A stretch of 5,415 nt of DNA, taken from an uncultured Collinsella sp. GTDB taxonomy: Bacteria > Actinomycetota > Coriobacteriia > Coriobacteriales > Coriobacteriaceae. The stretch is from positions 1 to 5,415 of the forward strand of contig USHA01000096.1 in assembly GCA_900554325.1 (NCBI GenBank), given 5' to 3'. This document shows positions 1 through 5,408 of this stretch, one piece after another. The notes under the pieces were generated by a model. It worked only from the letters and a program-made list of their open reading frames with translations, was not told the origin of the DNA and searched no databases. Position 1 is the stretch's first letter, and every line of letters starts with the position of its first letter. Made by a program: the position numbers and the translations under genes.

Positions 1-21
1 AGACGTGTGCTCTTCCGATCT
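1..21 (+). other. Illumina TruSeq adapter remnant (artefact)
   Basis: The first 21 bases begin AGACGTGT and end GCTCTTCCGATCT. They match without a mismatch the last 21 bases of the standard TruSeq read-2 adapter, known from memory. This is not organismal DNA. It shows that the left edge is an untrimmed read or contig end, so anything to the left of asd in the genome is missing here. Confidence 0.96.
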
Positions 22-60
22 GAGCAGGACAAGGCGCCGCACATGGTCGAGGACGTTCTG

Positions 61-86
61 AAAACCAAGCCCGGCCCCCGCCGGAC
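61..86 (-). terminator. Terminator-like hairpin downstream of asd
   Basis: Read on the minus strand, the sequence starting 8 bases after the asd stop codon is GTCCGGC-GGGG-GCCGGGC. It forms a 7-bp GC-rich stem (69-75 with 80-86, one T-G wobble) with a 4-base loop. It is followed by TTGGTTTT (61-68), a short T-rich tail. Position and form suit an intrinsic terminator for asd, although the tail is interrupted by GG. Confidence 0.6.
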
Positions 87-94
87 AAGTCACA

Positions 95-1120
95 CTACTC
101 GCAGAGCAGCTTGGCGATCTGGACGGCGTTGGTTGCCGCGCCCTTACGGATTTGGTCACCGCAGCACCAGAAGGTAATGCCACGCGCGGCCTCCGGGTTC
201 GAGATGTCGCGGCGCACGCGACCGACCCAAATCAGGTCCTGATCGGACGTATCCATCGGCATGGGGAAGCGGTCGTGCGCATCCTCGGCGCTCATGTCGT
301 CAACCAGCTTCACGCCCGGAGCGGCAGCCAGCGCAACACGGGCCTCGTCAACCGTAATGTCACGCTCGAACTCGAGCGTAATGCTCTCGGAGTGCGAGCG
401 CAGCACAGGCACGCGCACGCAGGTGCAGTTCACGCGCAGCTCGGGCAGGTGCATGATCTTACGGCCCTCGTTTTGTAGCTTCATCTCCTCAGAGGTAAAG
501 CCCTCCTCCTTGACGCCGCCAATCTGCGGAATCAGGTTGCTCGCCAGCTGGGCGGCAAATGCGCGCGGCTCGGGAATCTCCTCGCCACGGCCCAGGGCAG
601 CAAGCTGCGCTTCGAGCTCGGCCATACCGGGAGCACCGGCACCAGAAGCCGCCTGATACGTCGAGACGATCATGCGCTTCACGCCGGCAAGCTGATGCAG
701 CGGCCACGTGGGAACCAGGCCGATGATGGTCGCGCAGTTGGGGTTGGCGATAAGGCCGTGATGCCACTTGATGTCGTCGGCATTGATCTCGGGCACGACC
801 AGCGGCACCTCGGGATCCATGCGGAAGGCATGGCTGTTGTCGACCACGACGGCGCCGCGCTTTACGGCCTCGGGCAGCAATTCCTTGGCGATATCGTCGC
901 CGGCAGCGCCAAGCACAATGTCACAGCCCTCAAAGGCCTCGGGGCAAGCCTCTTCGATCACGATTTGCTCGCCGCGGAACTCGACGGTCTTGCCCGCGGA
1001 GCGTGCGCTTGCCAACAGCTTGAGCTTGCCGACCGGGAACTCCTGCTCGTTGAGGCACTCGAGCATCTGGGTGCCCACGGCTCCCGTCGCGCCCAAAATA
1101 GCAACCGTGTACTGTTTCAT
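95..1120 (-). CDS. asd: Aspartate-semialdehyde dehydrogenase
   Basis: Asd is a cytosolic enzyme that reduces L-aspartyl-4-phosphate with NADPH to aspartate 4-semialdehyde, the branch point to lysine/diaminopimelate and to threonine/methionine. The product is 341 residues, a normal length. The N-terminal dinucleotide-binding motif GATGAVG is at residues 10-16. The catalytic cysteine is Cys129 in NPNCATI. Other expected active-site residues are present: Arg100 (HAFRMDP), Gln156 (QAASGAGAPG), Arg236 and His243 (VLRSHSE). The conserved EEMKLQNEGRKI lies at 211-222 and the C-terminal IRKGAATNAVQIA at 324-336. The start at 1120 was chosen because MKQYTVAILGATG is the usual family N-terminus and AAAGGGGGA sits just upstream; the frame stays open 29 codons further, but without family similarity. 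It lies 173 bp downstream of lysC in the same direction, with a terminator-like hairpin between, so it may be partly or wholly independently transcribed. Confidence 0.97.
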   Translation of the reverse strand: MKQYTVAILGATGAVGTQMLECLNEQEFPVGKLKLLASARSAGKTVEFRGEQIVIEEACPEAFEGCDIVLGAAGDDIAKELLPEAVKRGAVVVDNSHAFRMDPEVPLVVPEINADDIKWHHGLIANPNCATIIGLVPTWPLHQLAGVKRMIVSTYQAASGAGAPGMAELEAQLAALGRGEEIPEPRAFAAQLASNLIPQIGGVKEEGFTSEEMKLQNEGRKIMHLPELRVNCTCVRVPVLRSHSESITLEFERDITVDEARVALAAAPGVKLVDDMSAEDAHDRFPMPMDTSDQDLIWVGRVRRDISNPEAARGITFWCCGDQIRKGAATNAVQIAKLLCE

Positions 1121-1123
1121 GCT

Positions 1124-1132
1124 TCCCCCTTT
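1124..1132 (-). promoter_or_regulatory. Ribosome binding site of asd
   Basis: On the minus strand AAAGGGGGA ends three bases before the ATG at 1118-1120, with the AGGGG core about 5 bases away. This purine block supports the internal start over the longer open frame that begins at 1207. Confidence 0.75.
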
Positions 1133-1169
1133 AAAGGTTGTGGCTTTTGCCCGCACGCCGAGCAGGCCG

Positions 1170-1189
1170 ATTATTGTTGCCAGTTTATA
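1170..1189 (-). promoter_or_regulatory. Candidate -10 boxes upstream of asd
   Basis: Two hexamers on the minus strand each match TATAAT at five of six positions: TATAAA (1184-1189) and AATAAT (1170-1175). No good -35 hexamer is seen at 16-18 bases from either. TATAAA also overlaps the tail of the preceding terminator-like hairpin. A promoter here would allow asd expression independent of lysC, but the call rests on the -10 match alone. Confidence 0.3.
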
Positions 1190-1218
1190 CAAGAACAGGG
1201 CGGGCACGAAACCCGCCC
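1187..1218 (-). terminator. Terminator-like hairpin between lysC and asd
   Basis: On the minus strand GGGCGGG (1212-1218) pairs perfectly with CCCGCCC (1198-1204) across the 7-base loop TTTCGTG. Wobble pairs can lengthen the stem at both ends. The following TGTTCTTGT is T-rich but not a clean T run. It lies about 75 bases behind the lysC stop and 78 bases before the asd start. It could end lysC transcription or attenuate readthrough into asd. Confidence 0.5.
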
Positions 1219-1243
1219 CGTCGAAACGAAACCGAAACGAAAC
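1207..1243. repeat. CGAAAC repeat cluster
   Basis: CGAAACGAAAC occurs twice back to back (1222-1232 and 1233-1243), giving four CGAAAC units. A fifth unit is at 1207-1212 in the loop of the neighbouring hairpin. On the transcribed (minus) strand the units read GTTTCG. No known family is recognised; it may be simple sequence or a protein or RNA binding site. Confidence 0.7.
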
Positions 1244-1251
1244 GCCCCGCC

Positions 1252-1283
1252 GTAGATTTTTGAGACATGACCCAAAAATCTAC
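1252..1283. repeat. 11-bp perfect inverted repeat after lysC
   Basis: GTAGATTTTTG (1252-1262) and CAAAAATCTAC (1273-1283) are perfect reverse complements separated by 10 bases (AGACATGACC). The element starts 10 bases downstream of the lysC stop on the minus strand. It is AT-rich within GC-rich surroundings. It lacks the GC stem and T tail of an intrinsic terminator, so it may be a dispersed intergenic repeat, an RNA-stability hairpin or a binding site. Confidence 0.8.
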
Positions 1284-1293
1284 CGAGCAGTCG

Positions 1294-2682
1294 CTACTTT
1301 TTGAGCGCGGCCAGGGTGGGATCGGCCGGCGCGGGAGCCTCCAGATCGGAGACCTTCACAATGCCGTTCTCATCGGAGAAGGCACGGTAAATGGTCCGAA
1401 TCGCAAGGTCGAAGTCCTTCTCCTCGACACCGATAATGATATTGATCTCGTCACAGCTCTGCGAAATCATGCGCACGCTCACGCCGGCCTGGCCAAGCAT
1501 GCCAAACAGGTGGCCCGAGATGCCTGCACGACCGCGCAGGTTACGGCCGACGGTCGCGATGAGCGCCAGACCCTCGACAACCTCGATCTCGAGCGGCTCG
1601 ACCTCCTGCTGAATGTCACCAACGAGCGAGTACAGCGAATCGTGCACGTCCTGCTCCTGCACCACGGCGCCAAAACGGTCGACACCGGTGGGCATGTGCT
1701 CGACGGAAACGTCATAGCGTTCGAACACCGAAAGCGCACGGCGCATAAAGCCAACGCGGGGCTTGGTGCGGTCGCGGGCAACGTTGATGGCGACAAAGCC
1801 GCGCTTGCCGGTCACGCCGGTAATGATGGGCTCCGCCTCGCCCTCATCAGCCGTCTCGCTAATGATGGTGCCGGGGTCCTGCGGCGCATTGGTGTTCTTG
1901 ATGACCAGCGGAATACCCGCCTCGCGCACGGGGAACACGGCCTCCTCGTGCAGGACGCTTGCGCCCATGTACGAAAGCTCGCGCAGCTCCTCGTAGGTAA
2001 CGCGCGCAATGGGCTGAGCCTCGGGAACAATACGCGGATCGGCAGAATAGAAACCCGAAACGTCGGTCCAGTTCTCGTACAGATCGGCGCCCAGGCACTT
2101 GGCCAGGATCGAGCCCGAGATATCGCCGCCGCCACGGTCGAGCAGCTTGATCTGGCCCTCGCGCGTCGCGCCGTAGAAGCCAGGCATAACGAAGCCGCCC
2201 TGCTGGCCATACTCCTGCACCAGCTCGGAGGTGCGATTCATGCTGAGCGTACCGTCGTGATGGAACGCCACAACCGTCGCGGCGTCCAGGAACGGTAGGC
2301 CCAGGTACTCAGCCATCAGGCGAGCGGTAAAGTACTCGCCACGGCTCACAAGCTCCTCGGTGGAGTAGCCGCCCGAGCGGGCGCGCTCGGCAAAGGCCGC
2401 GAACTCCTCACGGATGGGATAGGTGAGCTCCAACTCATCAGCGATATCAAAATAGCGCTGGCCGATGTCCTCGAGCAGCTCCTCACACGACACGTGGTAC
2501 TTAACGTGCGCATTGACCAGATAGAGCAGGTCGGTCACCTTGGTGTCGCCCTTAAAGCGGCGGCCGCAGGCGGAAACCACCACAAAACGGCGGGCAGGGT
2601 CGGCGTCGACGATGGCCTTGATCTTTTTGAAGTGTTCGGCGTCGGCGACCGACGAGCCGCCAAACTTGGCAATCTTAATCAT
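1294..2682 (-). CDS. lysC: Aspartate kinase with C-terminal ACT domains
   Basis: Aspartate kinase phosphorylates L-aspartate with ATP to 4-phospho-L-aspartate, the committed cytosolic step of the lysine/threonine/methionine pathway. The 462-residue product is a monofunctional enzyme of the longer class; no homoserine dehydrogenase domain is fused. The kinase domain (about 1-285) starts with KFGGSSVA (6-13), followed by SRGE (113-116), the glycine-rich RGGGDISGS (183-191), NWTDVSGFYSADPR (204-217) and LSYMGASVLHEEAVFPV (236-252). Two ACT-type regulatory segments follow: about 294-345 (GFVAINVARD onward) and about 371-437 (LALIATVGRNLRG onward). Such domains usually confer feedback inhibition; by family, lysine is the likely effector, which is an inference. 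Gly186 replaces the serine usual in GGSD. The last 20 residues are an Ala/Pro-rich tail. The start fits the family N-terminus exactly; its Shine-Dalgarno (AGAAAGG, 2696-2702) is rather distant at 13 bases. It is divergent from thrC. Confidence 0.97.
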   Translation of the reverse strand: MIKIAKFGGSSVADAEHFKKIKAIVDADPARRFVVVSACGRRFKGDTKVTDLLYLVNAHVKYHVSCEELLEDIGQRYFDIADELELTYPIREEFAAFAERARSGGYSTEELVSRGEYFTARLMAEYLGLPFLDAATVVAFHHDGTLSMNRTSELVQEYGQQGGFVMPGFYGATREGQIKLLDRGGGDISGSILAKCLGADLYENWTDVSGFYSADPRIVPEAQPIARVTYEELRELSYMGASVLHEEAVFPVREAGIPLVIKNTNAPQDPGTIISETADEGEAEPIITGVTGKRGFVAINVARDRTKPRVGFMRRALSVFERYDVSVEHMPTGVDRFGAVVQEQDVHDSLYSLVGDIQQEVEPLEIEVVEGLALIATVGRNLRGRAGISGHLFGMLGQAGVSVRMISQSCDEINIIIGVEEKDFDLAIRTIYRAFSDENGIVKVSDLEAPAPADPTLAALKK

Positions 2683-2786
2683 GGGCTGGAGGTTACCTTT
2701 CTAAAAAGCCTCTGCGAACCTATTTTGCGCGCTCTGATACCATGGTTTCACCGATTGGGACCAAGGCATCCGAGGAGCAGTGTTAT
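2683..2786. promoter_or_regulatory. Divergent lysC/thrC promoter region
   Basis: These 104 bases separate the two divergent start codons and must hold start signals for both genes unless one promoter lies within a coding region. For thrC an extended -10-like TGATACCAT occurs at 2735-2743; it has the TG element and four of six -10 matches, without a convincing -35. For lysC no clear promoter was found; the minus strand has TTGGTC and TATCAG but 19 bases apart. No T-box or recognisable riboswitch core is visible, and the space is too short for most. Confidence 0.5.
2772..2777 (+). promoter_or_regulatory. Ribosome binding site of thrC
   Basis: GAGGAG ends 9 bases before the ATG at 2787. It decides the start: an upstream in-frame ATG at 2742 has no comparable site and would add 15 residues without family similarity. 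Confidence 0.85.
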
Positions 2787-4304
2787 ATGGGAACTTATCA
2801 TAGTACACGAGGACGCACTTTATCGTGCTCAAGTAAGGTGGCAATCCGTACCGGCATCGCTCCCGACGGGGGTTTGTTTGTCTCGGACGAGCTCGGCACC
2901 CAGCAGGTCGATATCAGCTCGCTTGCAGATAAATCGTACTTTGAAATCGCTCAAGATGTGTTGGGAATGTTACTGAATGATTACACGGCCGAAGAAATTT
3001 CGGCGTGTGTCGACGAGGCATACCGCGGCACGTTCGCGAGTGAAGAGGTTACGCCGCTCGTCAAACTCGACGCTGCGCCGGGCGCTGACGCCCCTCAGAC
3101 CTATGTGATGGAGCTCTTTGGCGGTCCCACGAGCGCCTTCAAGGACGTCGCCCTGCAGATGCTCCCCCGCTTGATGGCCCGCACTTCCGCCAAGGACGGC
3201 GGCGCCGAGCGCATCATGATCGTCACCGCCACGTCGGGCGACACAGGCAAGGCAGCACTCGCCGGCTTTGCCGACGCCCCGGGCACGGGCATCACCGTCT
3301 TTTATCCCGAGGGCAAGGTCAGCCGCGTGCAGAATCTGCAGATGTCCACGCAGGAGGGCGGCAACGTCGCCGTCTGCGGCATCCGCGGCAACTTCGACGA
3401 CGCCCAGAGTGCCGTCAAGCGCATCTTTGCCGATAAGGAGCTGGCCGAGCGCCTGGAGGCCGCCGGCACCGTGCTTTCGAGCGCCAACTCCATCAACGTC
3501 GGCCGCCTGGTGCCGCAGGTCGTCTACTACTTTGCCGCCTATGCGCAGCTGCTGCGCGCCGGCGCCATCGAGGCCGGCGATGCCGTGGAGCTCTGCGTAC
3601 CGACCGGCAACTTTGGCGATATCCTGGCCGGCTACTACGCCAAGCGCATGGGTCTGCCCGTCGCCAAACTCGTCGTGGCCAGCGACAAGAACAACGTGCT
3701 CGCTGACTTCCTGACCACCGGCGTCTACGACCGCAACCGTCCGTTCTTCACGACCATTTCGCCGTCGATGGACATCCTTATTAGCTCTAATCTGGAGCGC
3801 ATGCTCTACTTCCTGTCCGACGGCGACTGCGAGCTCGTTGCCGGCCTTATGGAGCAGCTTGCCCAGACCGGTCGCTACGAGGTGCCTGCCGAGCTGCTGG
3901 CCAAGATCCAGAGCGTATTTGGCTGCGGCTGGGCCAGCGAGGACGAGGTTCGCGCCGCCATCAAGAGCTGCTGGGATGCCAACGGCTACGTGATCGACCC
4001 GCACACCGCTTGCGGCTATCACGTCTTTGAGCAGGTCGCCCCCACCGAGGGCGCCAAGGCCCGCGTGCTGCTTTCGACCGCCAGCCCCTACAAGTTCCCG
4101 CGCGCTTGCTGCGATGCCCTGGGCCTCGACGTTCCCGAGGACGACTTTGAGGCCATGCGCGTGCTCGAGCAGGCCACCAACACGGTTGCCCCGACCCAGC
4201 TCGCCGAACTCGAATCCAAGCCCGTCCGTTTCGAAGACGTCTGCGACGTCGATGAGATGGCAAGCTACGTCGAGTCCGCAGCAAAACGAATGAGCACCAA
4301 CTAG
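2787..4304 (+). CDS. thrC: Threonine synthase
   Basis: Threonine synthase is a cytosolic pyridoxal-phosphate enzyme of fold type II that converts O-phospho-L-homoserine and water to L-threonine and phosphate, the last step of the pathway. The product is 505 residues, matching the long ThrC form typical of many bacteria. The N-terminus MGTYHSTRGR resembles the family's YxSTRG opening, and APDGGLFV follows at 25-32. The cofactor lysine is Lys119 in GGPTSAFKD (112-120). TATSGDTGKAAL (147-158) and PTGNFGDILAGYYAKRMGLP (272-291) form the substrate and cofactor-phosphate binding segments. SANSINVGRL (232-241), DPHTACGY (404-411) and STASPYKFP (430-438) are further conserved family motifs. No truncation or frameshift is seen. 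It is divergent from lysC and is followed by a strong terminator, so it is probably not simply cotranscribed with thrB 201 bp downstream. Confidence 0.97.
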   Translation: MGTYHSTRGRTLSCSSKVAIRTGIAPDGGLFVSDELGTQQVDISSLADKSYFEIAQDVLGMLLNDYTAEEISACVDEAYRGTFASEEVTPLVKLDAAPGADAPQTYVMELFGGPTSAFKDVALQMLPRLMARTSAKDGGAERIMIVTATSGDTGKAALAGFADAPGTGITVFYPEGKVSRVQNLQMSTQEGGNVAVCGIRGNFDDAQSAVKRIFADKELAERLEAAGTVLSSANSINVGRLVPQVVYYFAAYAQLLRAGAIEAGDAVELCVPTGNFGDILAGYYAKRMGLPVAKLVVASDKNNVLADFLTTGVYDRNRPFFTTISPSMDILISSNLERMLYFLSDGDCELVAGLMEQLAQTGRYEVPAELLAKIQSVFGCGWASEDEVRAAIKSCWDANGYVIDPHTACGYHVFEQVAPTEGAKARVLLSTASPYKFPRACCDALGLDVPEDDFEAMRVLEQATNTVAPTQLAELESKPVRFEDVCDVDEMASYVESAAKRMSTN

Positions 4305-4316
4305 ATCCCTTATTAA

Positions 4317-4351
4317 GCGCCGGCGAAAGCCGGCGCACCTTCTATTTATTT
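4317..4351 (+). terminator. Intrinsic terminator of thrC
   Basis: GCGCCGGC (4317-4324) pairs perfectly with GCCGGCGC (4329-4336) around a GAAA tetraloop. It is followed by ACCTTCTATTTATTT (4337-4351), a T-rich tail. It begins 12 bases after the thrC stop codon. This is the clearest intrinsic terminator in the window and implies that thrB needs its own promoter or regulated readthrough. Confidence 0.88.
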
Positions 4352-4379
4352 AGCTTTCGGAATGATGACGAGCATGCGA

Positions 4380-4491
4380 GCGGGTCTGGCCGTTTAGTTC
4401 GTCGCGAGTTCCGCACGAGCCGGAAAGCACTTAATGTGCTTTCCGAGCGAGCCAGGACTGCCCGAGCAGCGAACTAAACGGCCAGACCCGC
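4380..4491. repeat. Nested inverted repeat with perfect 22-bp arms, upstream of thrB
   Basis: The arms at 4380-4401 (GCGGGTCTGG... ) and 4470-4491 (...CCAGACCCGC) are reverse complements over all 22 positions. Inside, CGGAAAGCAC (4421-4430) and GTGCTTTCCG (4436-4445) form a perfect 10-bp hairpin with loop TTAAT. A middle helix of five pairs, one a wobble, is possible between 4407-4411 and 4455-4459. The right arm ends two bases before the thrB Shine-Dalgarno. There is no T tail on either strand, so it is not a standard terminator. No flanking target duplication is evident. It could be a structured 5' leader, an RNA processing site or a small palindromic mobile repeat; which is undetermined. 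Confidence 0.93.
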
Positions 4492-4493
4492 CC

Positions 4494-4499
4494 AGGAGG
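4494..4499 (+). promoter_or_regulatory. Ribosome binding site of thrB
   Basis: AGGAGG lies 6 bases before the ATG at 4506. This perfect Shine-Dalgarno fixes the start against an in-frame ATG at 4434, which lies inside the hairpin region. Its closeness to the base of the 22-bp stem means that folding could affect ribosome access. Confidence 0.9.
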
Positions 4500-4505
4500 A
4501 CCCAC

Positions 4506-5387
4506 ATGATCAAAATCACCGTCCCAGCAACCAGCGCCAACCTAGGCATCGGCTACGATACCCTCGGCATGGCCGTCAGCCTCTACTCGCACTTCACCTT
4601 CGAGCGCGCCGACAAACTCACCATCACGGGCTGCCCCGAGGAATTCCAAAACGAGAACAACCTGGTCTACGTGAGCTTTGTCGATGCACTGGCTGCATGG
4701 GACGAGCCGGCTTTTCCCGTTGCCATCGACATCCAGACCGACGTGCCCGTCGCCCGCGGCCTGGGCTCCAGCTCCACCTGCGTCGTCGCCGGCATTATGG
4801 CCGCCGCCGCACTGACAGGCCACACCGTCGACCGCGCCGAGCTGGTTCGCATTGCCACCGAAGTCGAGGGCCATCCCGATAACGTCGCCCCCGCTATCCT
4901 GGGCGGCGCCGTCTGTTCCTTTACGCCGACCGATTCGCTCCCCCAGTGCCTGCGCTACGAGGTGAGCGATCGCCTGCGTTTTATTACCGTGATTCCGCCC
5001 TACGAGGTGCATACGAGCGAGGCGCGCAAGGTTGTGCCGCAGGAGATTCCACTCTCCACCGCCGTGTGGCAGATGGGCCGCATCGCCGGCATGACGCGCG
5101 GCTTGGAGACTGGTGACCTCGACCTGATTGCCGCCGCCAATGACGACCGCATCCAGGAACCCTATCGTCGCCGTCTGATTCCCGACTACAACGCCGTGCG
5201 CGACACCTGCCTTAACGGCGGCGCCAAGACCATCTGGATCAGCGGCTCGGGCTCGACTCTCATGGCCGTGACTGACGACACCATCGTGGCAAAGTTCCTG
5301 CAGGTCAAGCTGCGCGAGCAGTTCCCTAAGTGTGACACGCATATTCTGACGTGCGACACGGAAGGCGCCCAGATCGAATACCTGTAG
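4506..5387 (+). CDS. thrB: Homoserine kinase (GHMP kinase family)
   Basis: ThrB phosphorylates L-homoserine with ATP to O-phospho-L-homoserine, the substrate of ThrC. The product is 293 residues, a normal length, and should be cytosolic. The N-terminus has the homoserine kinase signature VPATSANLGIGYDTLGMAV (6-24). The GHMP ATP-binding motif is PVARGLGSSST at 81-91. EGHPDNVAPAILGG (121-134) is highly characteristic of homoserine kinase, and IPDYNAV (225-231) is a further conserved segment. The C-terminal GHMP motif is ISGSGSTLMAV (245-255). The family normally has alanine after the GLGSSS run; here it is Thr91, a mild change. No frameshift or missing catalytic segment is seen. It follows thrC on the same strand but is separated by a strong terminator and a long palindromic element, so expression may be set independently of thrC. 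Confidence 0.97.
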   Translation: MIKITVPATSANLGIGYDTLGMAVSLYSHFTFERADKLTITGCPEEFQNENNLVYVSFVDALAAWDEPAFPVAIDIQTDVPVARGLGSSSTCVVAGIMAAAALTGHTVDRAELVRIATEVEGHPDNVAPAILGGAVCSFTPTDSLPQCLRYEVSDRLRFITVIPPYEVHTSEARKVVPQEIPLSTAVWQMGRIAGMTRGLETGDLDLIAAANDDRIQEPYRRRLIPDYNAVRDTCLNGGAKTIWISGSGSTLMAVTDDTIVAKFLQVKLREQFPKCDTHILTCDTEGAQIEYL

Positions 5388-5398
5388 TCGCCGTCCCG

Positions 5399-5404
5399 TA
5401 TACT
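5399..5404 (+). promoter_or_regulatory. Possible -10 box near the window end
   Basis: TATACT matches the -10 consensus at five of six positions, just after the thrB stop. No -35-like hexamer is found at the right distance (candidates are GAATAC or similar), and it may be chance. Confidence 0.2.
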
Positions 5405-5408
5405 CGCC

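Noticed and set aside
1121..1207. 29-codon upstream extension of asd
   Set aside because: The extension has no family similarity, crosses candidate promoter boxes and the hairpin tail, and the internal ATG has a good Shine-Dalgarno.
695..1304. Overlapping plus-strand open frames opposite the 5' part of asd
   Set aside because: Shadows of asd running into the intergenic gap; no ribosome binding site or recognisable domain.
1267..2298. 343-codon plus-strand open frame opposite lysC
   Set aside because: Antisense shadow caused by GC-rich third positions. The opposite strand encodes an aspartate kinase with all expected motifs, and the shadow has a low-complexity His/Ala/Arg/Asn-rich composition.
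2742..2786. 15-codon upstream extension of thrC
   Set aside because: The ATG at 2787 follows GAGGAG at proper spacing and begins the conserved N-terminus; the upstream ATG lacks both.
2836..2848. AAGGTGGCAATCC resembling part of a T-box core
   Set aside because: It lies inside the thrC coding region, encodes conserved residues and lacks the UGGNACC context and leader structure of a T-box.
2970..4022. 350-codon minus-strand open frame opposite thrC
   Set aside because: Antisense shadow of a clear threonine synthase. No recognisable motifs, and composition is rich in Gly, Ala, Val, His and Asp as expected from reversed codons.
4380..4491. Large palindrome as an intrinsic terminator or CRISPR-like array
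   Set aside because: No T-rich tail on either strand and no repeated spacer-separated units; it is a single nested inverted repeat.
4434..4505. 24-codon upstream extension of thrB
   Set aside because: It would be encoded by the hairpin region, is Pro/Arg-rich without family similarity, and a perfect AGGAGG precedes the ATG at 4506.
4542..5342. 266-codon minus-strand open frame opposite thrB
   Set aside because: Antisense shadow of homoserine kinase, with Gly/Val/His/Asp-rich composition and no family motif.
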